Source: Cucumis sativus
Lineage: Eukaryota > Streptophyta > Magnoliopsida > Cucurbitales > Cucurbitaceae
Length of the DNA: 64,000 nt
Assembly (NCBI RefSeq): GCF_000004075.3
Contig: NC_026657.2
Span: 37,620,732 to 37,684,731, forward strand
Direction of reading: 5' to 3'
The notes under the pieces were generated by a model that saw only the letters and a list, made by a program, of their open reading frames with translations, was not told the origin of the DNA and did no database searches. The translations under genes were made by a program, and so were the position numbers. Shown here one piece after another: positions 37,663 through 50,700 of this stretch (within the stretch, counting starts at the first letter, position 1; every line of letters starts with the position of its first letter).

Positions 37663-38463
37663 TTAGACTTCACCGACGGGACTTTCCTTCGCCGGAGTAC
37701 CGATGAGCCAAGTGAAACCGAATGGATCCTTCAGCTTGGCAACGCGATTGCCAACGTACGGACCATCACCTTCAGCAATCTTAGACTCCACCACAGCTCC
37801 AGCACTCACCGCCTTTGATACAGCTGCTTCAATGTCTTCCGTCTCCAGAAACAGAACAACTCTAGATTCGGCAACTTTTTCGCTGAAAAAAAAGGCATAA
37901 CAAGTAGAAACGCTAGGCATGATATATATGCTTGAAAATCATAGAACCAAATGGAACGACAGTCGATCTGCTGAATGACACTGAGCGAATGGACATGCAG
38001 AGTAGGAAATCAAAACGAAAGAAAAAAAAGTTCCTAAAGCATCATCTAGAGCAGATCTTTGTAACAGAACTTCAAAGAGAATAGCCTAACAAATAATACA
38101 AAATGTGTGAACGTAAATAGCAGAACAAAAAAAAAAAAAACGAAACAGAACATAACAAACACATGCAACTGTTTTATTCAACGAAAGAAAACGAGAGACT
38201 CACGCAGAAGCAGAATCGTCAAAAACATTGGAGACGAGGAGGGAGAAATCGGAAACACGGAGCTCGACGGAGAGGATAGCGGGAGTTTCCTGCTCAGCCT
38301 TACGTTTGGAATGGAGAGTACGGTTAAGCTCCTCGGCGGCAAAGGCAGCCTTGTAGAAGTCGACAGCATCAGTAGCCTTGGGAGCTTGGAGAAGCAGTTG
38401 AGGCTTAAAAGCCTTGAAACTCAAGGTCTTCTCAACTCCATTCTGGACATCAGATTCCGCCAT
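37663..38463 (-). CDS. Glyoxalase/VOC-fold protein (At5g48480-like), 159 aa
   Basis: Two exons on the minus strand: 38204-38463 and 37663-37882. They join in phase (GC|C) to 480 nt. The protein starts MAESDVQNG and contains the vicinal-oxygen-chelate pattern: KPQLLLQAPKATDAVDFYKAAF near residues 20-40, VVLFLETEDIEAAVSKAVSAGA in exon 2, and the diagnostic KLKDPFGFTWLIGTP near the end. Arabidopsis has a close, similarly sized uncharacterised protein. VOC proteins usually bind a metal through paired His/Glu ligands, and no clear full ligand set is visible here, so catalytic activity is doubtful. Function is unknown; metabolic or stress roles would be guesses. Confidence 0.92.
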
Positions 38464-38511
38464 TGGTGCAAGGAGAGCAGAGAAAGAAGAGGAAATGGAA
38501 AGAAAACCCTG

Positions 38512-38529
38512 AGAGAGAGAGAGAGAGAG
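38512..38529. repeat. (GA)n run in the 5' leader of the glyoxalase-like gene
   Basis: A GA run (CT on the coding strand) lies about 50 bp upstream of the start codon at 38463, between it and the TATA box. Confidence 0.85.
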
Positions 38530-38572
38530 TAATGACGTGAGGAAGAAGGCGTGAATGGAGACCCTGCAGTGC

Positions 38573-38580
38573 ATTTATAG
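38573..38580 (-). promoter_or_regulatory. TATA box of the glyoxalase-like gene
   Basis: On the minus strand 'ctataaatgc' stands about 110 bp upstream of the start codon, a normal TATA position for a short leader. Confidence 0.65.
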
Positions 38581-38649
38581 AGAGAGGAAGAGAAGTGGAA
38601 GCGGGAAATGGTGCGAACGGGGAAAATCGAGGAGTTTTGTTTCATTAAT

Positions 38650-41600
38650 ACCCCTTTTCTTTCACGTTATCTACGATTCCTACCCCTACCCCAATGTTAC
38701 TTTTTTCATTACTTAGAACCCTTGGTTACACATTTGGGCATCGTACCCAATTTTGGTGAACCACTCCTATCATGACACAAGATGTCCAATCTATCCCACC
38801 ACTATAACTATGTGAAACCAATTCTCTATATCACAAACAACAGAGTTTCAGTAGTCATATGTGAATCCATTTCAACTCAGTGTGAGGAGATGACCACCTT
38901 CAATAGCTCTACAAACACCTTAACAATGGCCTCTACAACCTCAATAAACCATGTTGAAATAAAGTGTCTCTCCACGACATGAAAACGATCGATCATTGAA
39001 TCATAATTCACCTTTATACAAGTCGTGGAGGAGGGGAGGGGACGGGGTGCAGACCATGGATTGAACTTCCACTTGAGACCTAGGAGGAGTGGCAATAGTT
39101 TCGTCATGCTGAATGTAATATTACCCATCTATATATATATATATTTCTTCTTCAATATCATAAATGTTCATCCAAGTAACTACCCATTATGAGACTGATA
39201 AATAAAAATGTAAACATAAAAATAATTCATTCTGTATTTATTTTGAAAAAATCATTTTCATATTCTTCAGTTTATTCGCCAACTCTTTCATGTTGACATT
39301 ATTGTAGTGTATACAAATTTGTTTAATTAGCTTTTTTTAGAATACGTAGTTGCAAATGGTTTTGATGTATTATAAAGTGACAATATTATTTGTATATTAT
39401 AATCCACGACAGTTGAATATTACTATTTTATTTTTCTACAAAAAAAAAAAGCTTCAAAAACACACATATCTATTAATTAACATACCATGTTTTTCAGAGT
39501 TATGTGAGTTGTACTATATACGTGTGCTCTTTTATATGCAATGATACATCGTGATCTTACGCTTGTCAAATATGTCTTAATTATCATATGTAACGACTAC
39601 TTATGTTGAGGAAAGGATGCAATTAAAGTCTCTGGTTGACTACATAAAAGATAACTATTATTTTGGATGCAACTAAAAGCGAAGTGAGGGGAGATGTGCG
39701 GTATGGGATATTTTGTGGAAAAGACAAGCCCGTTAATTTTCTATGGCCCAACACAGAAGATGGCTCATAGTACGGCCCATTTGTTTCCAAAAGGCCCACA
39801 AGGCCCTGGCAAACCTGTATCTTGAAGGCCCAGCACCACGTTCTCTACCCAGTTTGGCCCACAAGTACCACCGAGCAAACACACTTACAAAACCCTCCAT
39901 TTCCTAAACTATTTAACATTGAGAAGGTTTACTGCTTCTCAAATTAAAATAATCTACACTATACAAATATATATCATTGTAATCCAAACTAAAATAATTT
40001 ACACCATAAATAAGTACTATTATAATTCAAATAGACTATAATAATAACTCACTTCTTACTCCCAAACATCTCATAAAAGTTTAAATCAATAAAATCATTA
40101 ATTCATAATACAACTTGTTGGAACTTAAAGTGGACAATACAACAACACAACAACTACCCGTTTGAGATTTTAGACGCTTTTAACAGAAACGTATGGATAA
40201 CGGTTGTCTGGAAGATGATTGCATGGACTGAATATTTAACTACAAAGTAAAAACTTGTTAGATGAAGGTCAAGTTACATAACACTCTCTCTTTAAGACAT
40301 TTCACGGCCTTGCTTTAAGTGCAAATAGTTATTGGTGTTGTCACATCACATCGTCCACATTATAAAACAAACATAATGCTTGATCGGAGATGCACCAAAA
40401 TCGTTTAGAATATTAATCACTTATGAATGACTTTGCTCAAAAAACTAAAAATGAGAGAAGAAGTCTTTGAGAAAGTTTTGTAAGAAAATGTGCTTTTTAT
40501 GATTCAAAATGAGACGAGGAGATGAACTATATATAGTTGTAGACTTTGTAACACCTCAATGAATGTAACAACAATTACATCTGAGATCTGTAGCACCCTT
40601 AAATGACAAGTAAGAAATGTAATGTTTGAAGCCTTCAAATGGTCATACTAAAGCATAACACTTTAACAACCAATGTGTAACTTGGGATCCAAATCTACAA
40701 CACGAGGGTTTAATAAAACAATGAGATACTATTATTTCTCATATCACCAAGTCTCATTTGTCCGACCGATGGCAAGTGTAGAGATATCAACAAATTCACA
40801 TTTGTCTATCTCCTTATCCCCTCTAAAATATGAACACCTATTAGGCTCAAGCTCACAAGATGAGGTAGTAGTGGTATATATAACCACTTCCATTTTACTT
40901 TCTTAGCAACGTGGAAATCTCAAAGTTCAAGATTTAAAACAATACAAATATTTGTTTATAGGCAGAAGCTTATATTTGGCAGTTGTTTCATTGAAGTTTA
41001 TAAGTCTTAGGATAGTCTACTTTGTCATTAACGTCAATTAAATGAATTGAGTCGTGGATGCATTCAAAGTATTCATTTTAGTTTAGTGGTGGCTTAATTT
41101 TTGCTTACTCCATATCTACTCTTGTCATTATATATGTAATTATAGTATCTACATTAGTATAATAATAAATGGTTATACGTCAATTCTTATATAGTATACA
41201 CATATTTTTCATATTTATAGGTGGTTTGGGTTAATCTACATTCTCTTTAATTGATTTCACAAAAAGAAAATTGTTTAATTTTATAATATTTAAATGTATA
41301 AAAACTCGTAAAGCATTAAATCTAAGACGATGGTTATTACCGATTGAATTAATGACTTCTTGAGATATTTTGTTAAGTTGAAACTATTGCAACTCTTAAA
41401 AAGTTGCTCACAATTGTGTATTTTCTTAAAAGAAAAAATTAACTGTAATTAAGAAGTATTTTGGTGTTTGGTAAATAAGTTTGAAAATATCATTCCTTTA
41501 ATATGATAACTAAAATAAACATAATGTTATTAAATATATATAATTTAGAATTATTTAATATTTATTAATTAAAAAAATTGTCAAAAATATAATATTTGAC

Positions 41601-43440
41601 AAAGTATTTATACTTTGTTGTGTATTTTAGTAATTTTATTTTATTGGGTGCAAATAATTTGTCCGTCTTTTTTTATTTTTGAAAAAAACCCTAATAATTA
41701 TTTATATATAATTTTTTAAAAAATTTAAAAGTTGCATAATCTAAAAAGAGAATAAAAAAAAAGCTATTAAATAACTCATCATTTTGAAAAAGCTGTGAAA
41801 TTAATCATAATTTATTTTAACAAAACACAAGAAAAAAACAGTTAAAGAATTATTTTTAGGGTTAATTTTTAGAAACCCTCCTTTATTTAAAAGAAAATTG
41901 AATTTTCTTTTGTACTTGTTGATCATTTTATTTTCTTAATTATTGTTCCAAAGTTTGGAATGAAAACGTCTCCACCACATGTTTTGACGTTATTGATCTA
42001 TTGTTTTGGTCACAACGAATGCCTGTGATAGTTTGATTGTTACATACCTAAAATCAATTTTATAGATTTGAAATATCTCATTCATTTTTTACAATGGGTT
42101 AAAAAAACACAAAGTTCTTATCATCCCTATTTTCACCTTTCTGTTCTATTTGAATAAAAATTTTCTTAATTCAAATTCGTGTGTCAAAAGTTTCGTATTA
42201 ACCGTGAAATGAGACGATTAACACGAACCATGCTCCGAATTACTCCCTAGAGAACCATAATAATAATATAAGTTTACTTTTATATTCTATTTACACTACA
42301 ACTTGAAAAACATATTTGATATAAATGAAAAAAATATAATACAATTTGTTTGTATTGTGTATTGTGGGTACGATTCAATTTTTCTTTTTTATACAAAATT
42401 AACTAAAAAATTAATACATATTTGTTGTGTTAGAGTTACAATAGAAATCAAATATAAAAATATTATTTTAATACAAATTTTCATTGTTTTGAAAAACAGT
42501 ACTAACAAAATAAATAAGTTTGAAAAAAAAAAGCTTTTATTTGTATTTAATTTACAGAAAACATTTCATAAACATTTCTTACCCATGGAAAAAAAATGTA
42601 ATTCAATCTCTTTCTCACATGCGGTTGCCGTAGAAAAAACAAATATTTGTCATAATTTTTTTTAAAAAATATATTTTTAAATGTATTTGATCAATTTGAA
42701 CTATAAATTGAAGACAAGTGAAAAATTAAATAATACAATTTCTTTCTGAATTGAATATAGGATATAAATTTCTAAAACATATTTTATACCATCGGAAAAT
42801 AAATTAATACAGTATTGGATTTAATGTAAAAAAAAAAAAACTAATGTACAAATGAAAAAAACAAACTTTTAAAAGTGTATTAGGGGTGCATTACAAATAA
42901 AAAAAATAAATACAGTTTTTTATGTGAACACTTGGATTGCCGTAGAACTTAATTAGAAAAATGAATTTGAATACTTTTTGTTTGTTGGAGAGGTTTTACA
43001 CCAATCAAGAAAATATTGGGTTCATAAAAAAACAAAGAATTTCCTTTCTAGAAAAAAATAATTCTATATTTTTTCTCATATTGAAATTAACATACATACA
43101 AATAAAAAAAATATAATTTTTTTTGTCATAATCATTTTTCAAATAAGAATTATAACCCTCTAATCTTTTCACATGATTTTTCTTTTGTATTATAATAATC
43201 CTTCCACTTGGGTTCGCAAACCAGAATTATAATAATTATTTCATTCACTTCATCTTTTCCAAATAAGAATTATAATAATGATTTTGTTCACTTAGTTCCC
43301 ATTTTTCTTATTCCTTTTCTTTTTCCAATCGGTACCTCATATAAAGAATACAAAAGACAAAGAGAGAATATATATGATTTGAATTTGAGAAAGAAAAAAA
43401 ATCACAAAGTTAGATAAATAAATAGATAAAAATGAAGATA
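38650..43440. other. Intergenic region, no gene seen
   Basis: About 4.8 kb of AT-rich DNA. It has a cluster of GGCCCA motifs (39745-39871), LTR-like sequence around 40,130-40,700 ('gagaaagttttgtaag', 'ctatatatag') without definable ends, and poly(A)/(T) tracts. The 'cactacaacttg' at about 42,294 has no partner end. Open frames here (for example 42303-42665) are AT-rich and look random. Confidence 0.55.
39745..39871. promoter_or_regulatory. Cluster of five GGCCCA (site II / TCP-type) motifs
   Basis: GGCCCA (complement TGGGCC) occurs at 39745, 39774, 39793, 39837 and 39866. Site II elements bound by TCP factors cluster in promoters of ribosomal and growth genes. No gene starts nearby: the closest start is 1.3 kb left (minus strand). 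It could be an unrecognised promoter or a chance cluster in a repeat. Confidence 0.35.
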
Positions 43441-43501
43441 TGATAATTATTTAGGGTTCCCTCTTCCCTGTCGTCGTGGCGTAGATATCGAGCTAGAGCA
43501 C

Positions 43502-43786
43502 CACGTGTAACAAAAGGAGAGGAAGAGGAGGCAAAAAAAAGGGCCAGCTGGATGGCAGGTCACGAAGTTCAATCACGCTACCTTTTTGCCCTTCTGGGTA
43601 TGTGCAAAAAGCGTGACGAAGGAGAGAGCGAGGGAAATGGGGCCCATCGGCTTTTGGGTTGTGCTCTTTTGTTCCAACACGGCATTTCCTTGGACACGTG
43701 TCTTTCCCTTTATTTATGGTTGGGTCCCACTCGATTCGCTACATATTTAACACGCCCCCCCCCTTCCCTCCTCCCTTTACCACGTG
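43502..43786. promoter_or_regulatory. Three G-boxes (CACGTGT) within 285 bp
   Basis: CACGTG occurs at 43502, 43695 and 43781, each extended to CACGTGT, the core of abscisic-acid-response and bZIP/bHLH sites. The nearest plus-strand start is 4 kb downstream (nucleoredoxin). No convincing transcript is visible, so this is an orphan cluster. Confidence 0.35.
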
Positions 43787-43818
43787 TATTACTTATTATA
43801 CGAATAGTACCATTTCTT

Positions 43819-43847
43819 CCCCCCCCCCCCCCCCCCCCCCCCCCCCC
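43819..43847. repeat. Poly(C) homopolymer of 29 bases
   Basis: An uninterrupted run of 29 C. Long C/G homopolymers are rare in AT-rich plant DNA; the minus strand could form a G-quadruplex. Its exact length is sensitive to sequencing error. Confidence 0.9.
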
Positions 43848-44342
43848 TTTTAATTGTTTTAACCAATTTCAATTCTTTTACACTATCACTTCTTTCTTCT
43901 AAACTTTATTTATAAATATATTTGACATATAATTCAATATGTAGAGTGTTACCGTGGAACCATCTCGTATTCATTCGGTATACAATTCAATTATTAGAGC
44001 ATACATATTTATTGAGTTATTATGTCAATGTGTTAGACTCCTTTAAATACAATCGATATCAATTAATTACATTTGATTAGATGGAGATCACATATCAAAT
44101 TGGTGTATTAAGGTATTAAGTGAGAGATGCAAATATAACAAAAAGTACAACACATTTATTTCCCTATCTTAATAAAAATATTACACTATCAAGTTTCAAA
44201 AGAAATAAGAATTCAAGAGACACTTTTAAGGTAAAGTAAATTTTAAGATAAAAAAATGATGTCACCTTTATTTATAATCATTTTTAAAAATAGTAAAATA
44301 TTAAATTTTTTTAATCTTTTATAATTTATTAAATTTTTTTGT

Positions 44343-44348
<6 letters not shown>

Positions 44349-44394
<46 letters not shown>
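44349..44394. repeat. (AT)n microsatellite
   Basis: About 22 AT units between AT-rich flanks. A likely polymorphic marker; no other role inferred. Confidence 0.95.
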
Positions 44395-44398
<4 letters not shown>

Positions 44399-45376
44399 TT
44401 ATTCCTAACACTTTCTCTTTATTTATTAGGTGAGATCCACCTTAAAAAGAAAGTATATGTATTCGTTTACCGTCTTAAAAAATAATTTAATATTATCAAC
44501 GTTCAGAGAGAAAAATACAAATATGAGAAAATTAATTTGAAGGTAAAATAAATTTAAGAACAAAGAACTTTTGTGGAAAAGTAACCTTCAAATATTTTGA
44601 AAGAGAAATTTTAATAAAGAGCAAAAATGACTAATTACAAAATATAGCGAAAAAAACTTAAATCAGTTAAAAGATAATTAGATAGATTTTGTTATTTTGT
44701 TTAAATAGTTTCAAATTTTATTTTTGCTATACTTAGTAAATTTGAATTTTAAATTGCAATGGGAAAAAGAACATAAAAAGTAAATAAAATATTTTGTTTA
44801 AAAAAAGTTATAAAGATTTGATGTTGATATAAATATTAATCAACACAATTTTAGGTGCAATGTGCCATCATTAGATGGGATTGGGAGGATAGCAAATAGT
44901 TCAATATTGCAACATCTCGTGTCCTTTTTGTTGCATAGAGGGCCCTAGCTATGGGAATTTTATGTAATATATAAAACAATGTAATATCATTTGTTTATAG
45001 CTCTAAAATTAGGTTTAACTTTAACTAACATACAAAGAATACAAGAATAGAGTAAACGATAAGAATGTGCTTTACAATATAAACTTGGAAAATCTTCAAT
45101 TCAATATATTTGTAAATCTATTGCATATCAAAATTAATTACATAGTTTGGATTGTTTGTTTCCAATTTTAATTTACGTTGGTTTTGATACAATCAAAATT
45201 GTCTCTTTCATATTTATCCTTATCTTGGTCTTTGTATTTTTAGGAGGGATGATTGAGAATAGAGCAATTAGACTCAAACCTACATTTAAAAAAAAAAAAT
45301 ACAAACATAGTAAAATATGTTAGATTCTAATAATGAATACCGAAGTCTATCACTCATAGACGATGTTGCAAATATT

Positions 45377-46853
45377 TGTGAGACCCATTTCTGATTTGAG
45401 TAAAGAAGTAGTAAAATTCGACTAAGTATAAAGAATTTGACATTTAAATAAATCTGCAGAAAGGATTAAGCGTGATAAAATATTTTATGGTTAAGTATAC
45501 ATTTTTGTGATTAAGTGGGTAGTTCGTGAAAGAAGTTGTGCAATAGGAAGAGAAAAAGTATTCGCGTAAATTAAGAAGTGAAAGTTTTGATTAAGTGTTA
45601 AACTGAGTGCTTTGGGTAGTCTCTGCAAGAAGAACCAAGTGTTTCGTGAAGAAGAAGTCTGTGTGGAATCCTTGAAGTTTAAGTTCACGATAATAGGTAT
45701 ATACTGGTAAAAGTTGGTTGGTTCGCGTGGAAGGTTTCTTATAGTAAAAATATAACAACATGATAAAATTATTCACGAGAAATGTTAAGTGGTTGAAGTT
45801 ATTCGCGGTTTGGGTTAGGCGAGAAGCAAAGTTTGACAAATAAAATGTCAAATTTGATTTAACAGGGGTTAACAGGTAAGATTAAAGATTTAAGCATGAC
45901 TATGTTGAATATTAAATTTATACGTGTAAAGTTTTAAGTAGGAGATGACAAACTAAGAATAGTTTATGCATGACTAAGTTAGTTTAAGAACTCTATAAAT
46001 AAGAGGATTTGATTAGCTAAGGAGGGGATGATGGGAATTTTGTTGAAATGTTGAGTGTTGCTGCTTTAGCCACGCGAGAAGAGGCTTGCGAGAAAAAGAA
46101 GAATGATTTATTTAGTAAAGTTTTGTGAGTGCTTTTCTCTCAAATGAATGTATGTTAAAAACTTTTTTATGATTTTTCCTTACTAATTTGAAAGAAGAAT
46201 TCAAATGAGAATGTTTCAAACAGATTTCTATGAAATGTTATGTTTCAAAGCATGATTTACAATGTTAAAGCGTGGTTTGATGATTATGATTTCAATACTA
46301 TAAAATGATTTTTAATTGTTTCTTTGAAATGATGCTAACTTTTATGTGCACATAAAGAGTCAAGGCCACCATGGGGTGTATGAGCTACATGGTGATAAGA
46401 AGTTGACTTATGCGTTGAAAGGAGCATATAAAGTTTAACGGTCTGAGCAACAAGGACGAATCTATATGTCGTTATCAGATGTTGTTGATATAGTAGTCTA
46501 AATGTGAGGTAATGAGACAAAACGTAGAAAACGATTCAGGATCCTTGACTAAATGAAATGATTTGTTAAGCTTAAAGAAATGTTTATGCGAAATGAAATG
46601 ATTTGTCGGTATGTTTAAATGATTTGATATTATTTTTGCGAAATGATTATGAAAAGGTATTACAAAAGGTTTTCATAAAACCTACTAAGTATTTTGGACT
46701 TACGTTTTAAAAATTTATCTTCTAGGATCAAGCGTTTAGGCCAAGTAGAGAAAAATGTCGAAGGATTTGCGACGAGGTGATTCAAAGTGTTTTGGAAATG
46801 GTTAAACAACGTATATTTGGTCAAAGTATTGTAATTATATATGAGGTGTGACA
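45377..46853. mobile_element. Solo LTR, 1,477 bp, with perfect 5-bp target-site duplication
   Basis: The element starts TGTGAGACCC and ends GTGTGACA, so it obeys TG...CA. It is flanked by ATATT at 45372-45376 and again at 46854-46858. The ends and size fit a Ty3/gypsy LTR. A TATA-like 'ctctataaataag' near 45,990 on the plus strand suggests plus orientation. There is no polypurine tract, primer-binding site or coding remnant, so the two LTRs of the parent element have recombined. Short open frames inside are not genes. Confidence 0.88.
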
Positions 46854-46859
46854 ATATTC

Positions 46860-47780
46860 GTTAAAAATGAAACCTAATATTCAATAGACAACTACAGTGT
46901 ACTCTTATAGTCTATAAATATATCATTCTACATATTTGAAGGATATTTTTTAATATCTTATTTTGGAAAAAAGAATTAGACAAAAATATTTAGTAGCAGA
47001 GAGAAAAGAAGGGAATTTGAACTTATTGAGATTGATTAAAAATAAAGAAAATGAAAATGGTAGTAAAATAAAAATAGTTTCTTCTTGAAGTAGGAAGTCG
47101 AAGACAGCCCTAAAAGGGAATAGAGTGTATAAGATAAAGCCAAATGGAGAGATATGGATCATTGGATGAAAGATGATGTTCGAGATCTGATATTCCGTCA
47201 TCCACCACCACACCTCACCTCGTACGTATATAAATCCCAAACATTTTCTTCACAAAAAAGAAAATTAAAAAGATAGGGAGAGAAAGAAGAGGGGACAGGT
47301 GTCTCCTTATTTTTTGTTTTTCCATTCACTAACAACACATCAATTCCAAGTCTTTAATGACTACACGGACCTCACCCATTTCCCACATTAACACAAAAGC
47401 CATATTCCTCTGTTTTCTCTACCATAATTCTCCATTGCACCCCCATTCTGTATCCCTACACTTTCCCTCTTTCCTCCACGTGGTGGCTTCATCTTCACCA
47501 ACGCTGCAGGATTTTGGGACGTATTTTACAGGAGGAGTAGAGGATGGGGATCTCGTCAGTGCTACGTGTTCGAAAGTTGATGCTTGATGTGGAGTAGCGA
47601 AGGGGGGCAATGATGTGGAGAAGAAATGGTTGTTGAGAAATGGAATATAAAGAATGGAGTGGTCAAGTTGCTGCAGGCACAACCTTGGTGGCGGCGGCGC
47701 TGGCGCTCGTGGTGGTGGTGGTGGCCGGAATTTAAAGAAGAATAATTAATTAAGCTGCTTGGTTTTATTACTGTTCGGAA
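46860..47780. other. Upstream region of the nucleoredoxin gene, no other gene seen
   Basis: Holds the presumed promoter and leader of the downstream gene. A short GGC/GGT-rich stretch lies at about 47,690-47,730, close to the start codon. Overlapping small open frames on both strands (47357-47682) have no recognisable domains. Confidence 0.5.
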
Positions 47781-50700
47781 ATGAAGGATGAAAACCAAGC
47801 TCTCACGAACAGTGGTTCTTGTAGATCTTCCAGATTTTCCTCTCTTTTGGCTTCTGGAGGTCGCGATTATCTTCTCTCACCCACCGGAGCTCAGGTACCA
47901 TTTGTTTTTAAATATTTTGCTTACCATAAAGACACAATATTTAAGCAGGAATGGTTCAGCAAACAAAAAGTTTAGAGTTACTTAAAAGAAATGGAAGCAA
48001 AATAGAACGATGAGAGAAGAAATCAACTTCTCCGTACCGTTTTTGGGTTGAAGAGTAGTGACGACATGAGTATAAATGATAGTTGGGAGTTGATAATTTT
48101 CATGGTAGTAAATCCAAGAAAAAAAAAAACTGTGTGATAGTTCATATTAATTACACTACCAACCTGAAGGTTAGATTCGATCTGGTTTTGTGAAACCTAA
48201 AACGCGACTGGATTTGGTTTAGTATTTGCTCAAGGACTTTTTTGAGTAAACAAGTATGAAAAAACATACATAAAATCATACCATAACACACACCTAAAGA
48301 GTTATATTTTGATTTCCTTAGTTGTTGGATTCATTGTTTGTGGATCCAATGTTAATCTTAGACATATTTGTTTGAAGTTTATGCTTTGATAACAAAGAAG
48401 AAGACGATGTATGAATGGAATACTGGGATAGACGTTTATGATTGTTTGGGCATTATTGAGTGTTCATTTGGCACGAGCAGCACGTGGCAAATTGGTTGTA
48501 CAAATTTTGTTTGAAGGGAGCGAGAGGGAATTTGATGCTTCCTTTTTGTGACACTCAATTTGAAAGGACAATTGTCGTTCCATTAAACATCCACAAAAAA
48601 GAAAAAATTCAAGATGTAGTAATTAAATTGAGAAATTATTCTAGAGGGCCGAGAATAATAGTGATTTTATTACATGAAAACAAAAATAATTTATGAAAAT
48701 TTTGCTTACGTGGTGGGGTTTACGTGGAATAATAATAATAATCTTCCGCTACCACATCGCTTTCACACAAATTAACACCTTCCCAATACGATTCCCTTTT
48801 TCCGGCGGAGATTTTGATTCTACTTTTAATTCCGGCAGGTTAAAGTATCCAATCTCGACGGCAAGGTTTTGGGCCTTTACTTCTCTGCCAACTGGTACCC
48901 ACCGTGTCGGAACTTCAACCAGATTCTTGTCCGAACTTACGAGAAGCTTCAAGATAATGGATCGAATTTTGAAGTGGTTTATGTATCCTCCGATGAGGAT
49001 TCCGACGCCTTCAATGAGTATCGTGCGAGTATGCCGTGGCCGGCCATTCCATTCTCCGATTTGGAAACTAAAATTGCTTTGAACAGGAAGTTCGGGATTG
49101 AAGGGATTCCGTGTTTGATTATATTGCAGCCGCGTGAAAGTAAGGATGAAACGGCGACGTTGCATGAAGGTGTGGAGGTTGTGTACCGTTATGGAGTGGA
49201 TGCATTCCCATTTACACAGGAGAGATTGGAGCAGTTGAAGGAAGAGGATAGAGAAAAGGAAGAAAATCAGACTTTGGTCACTTTGTTAACAAATAACTAC
49301 AGAGATTATCTCTTCGCTCATTCTTTCCCTAAACAGGTCAGTTTGAATTATCCCTAAACTTATTTGTATACATGTTACTACGTGATTGTGAGTTTTATAA
49401 TCTCTGGAACGTATGTATATTTTAAATCGCTATTCCAATGTGAATGCTTATGTTATGTTGCAGTTGTCATAATGTGGTTGTCTTTTCGAAAATAGTTAGG
49501 TACATCCCATGCTCTACTCCATTGAAATTGTTTTATTATAGTTTGTCACGTGGAAAATTCTTTAAATGTGTGTTTCTTTCAATATTTTATTCATTTTCTT
49601 TTTGTGTGTGTGATGTGGGGATGCAAGAATAGGTGTTACGGTGTAGTTTCGCTATGTACTTTTGAAATAGTATATTTTGAATAGTTGTTACGACGTGGTT
49701 GTCACTTTTATAGTCTCGAACGAGGACGATAAGAGTAGTTAAGTGGCTATGGGTCACGTTTGAGCGTGATTTTACGATTTCAGTTTTTTTTAGTTTGAAA
49801 CTTTATCAAAACTGATTTCAAATGATTAGATGTGTAATTTAAAAAAAATATTTTGGATATGACAAAACTAATTTTCATCCAAATCAGTTTAAAAAATGCA
49901 AGTGGTATATATTATAGTAATTTTCCTTTTGCTTGATAGAACATCAACAGTGAAAAAATTGATGGATTAAGTCATGGAAATGGTAAGATTTTTCCTTGAA
50001 GAATTGAAAGTGAAACAAACATGGAAGAGGAAAAGATGGGTAAACTTTTTTCACTTTTTCTAGAAAAATGAAAAAATGATGAGAATGGACAAAGGGAAGT
50101 GAAACTAAAGGAGGCCTGAAATTAAAAATAGGGAAAAAATTTCAATGCTATCCGGAGATCTTTTTTCCCTCTACAAAATTGTTAAGCCATAGCCACTCGC
50201 ATTTTGTCATCAATGTTCTATGGATATGTTTGAGGATAGTACATGTGGATCCCATACCTTTGATAACTTTGGACCAATTGATGTTTATTGATGTCGGTCT
50301 CTTTGATGTTCGATGGACCCCGATACTCTGCCAATTCCTGCTGTAAGTTAAAACATTATCCTTCCTTCTACTGTTATATTCCTCTCTCTTTCTTGCTTGC
50401 TATTTATCTTGTGATTGATGGGAATCCTTTCTTCAGTTGACTGCTTTTACTATTCGGTTGAAGATTCGATATCTTGCAATCGATCTTCCTTTAGTCTGTC
50501 ATGTCTTTCTCAGTTGAGTTGTTCTTACACAGGTTTTAAGTGGAGTACTCTAACACTGTTGCTTTTCAGTCATTCTGTTGAGTTTTGGGATATGTATTGT
50601 TGTGAAGGGGTGAGAAAGTTGTTTACACTTTCCATTCATCTCTTTGAGTAATGAACGCAGCAATACTTTAGAGTTTTTTTATATAATGGAAAAAGTTGTG

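Noticed and set aside
40130..40700. LTR of a retrotransposon suggested by 'tgttggaactta' and 'gagaaagttttgtaag'
   Set aside because: I could not find consistent TG...CA borders or a target-site duplication, so it is mentioned only within the intergenic description.
42303..42665. 120-aa Ile/Lys/Asn-rich frame
   Set aside because: Codon content is what random AT-rich sequence gives, and no domain is visible.
42294..42960. 'cactacaacttg' as a possible CACTA left end, with two 'ttgccgtagaa' motifs inside
   Set aside because: No matching right end within a reasonable distance, and the intervening sequence is plain AT-rich DNA.
43552..43902. 116-aa open frame upstream of and through the poly(C) run
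   Set aside because: The C-terminal part is just homopolymer proline and the rest has no domain. It is open because the segment is less AT-rich.
47419..47798. Overlapping small open frames on both strands before the nucleoredoxin gene
   Set aside because: No recognisable domains; His, Ser and Pro runs come from GGT/GGC and CT-rich leader DNA.
48749..49165. 138-aa minus-strand frame over nucleoredoxin exon 2
   Set aside because: It is the antisense shadow of a well-supported exon.
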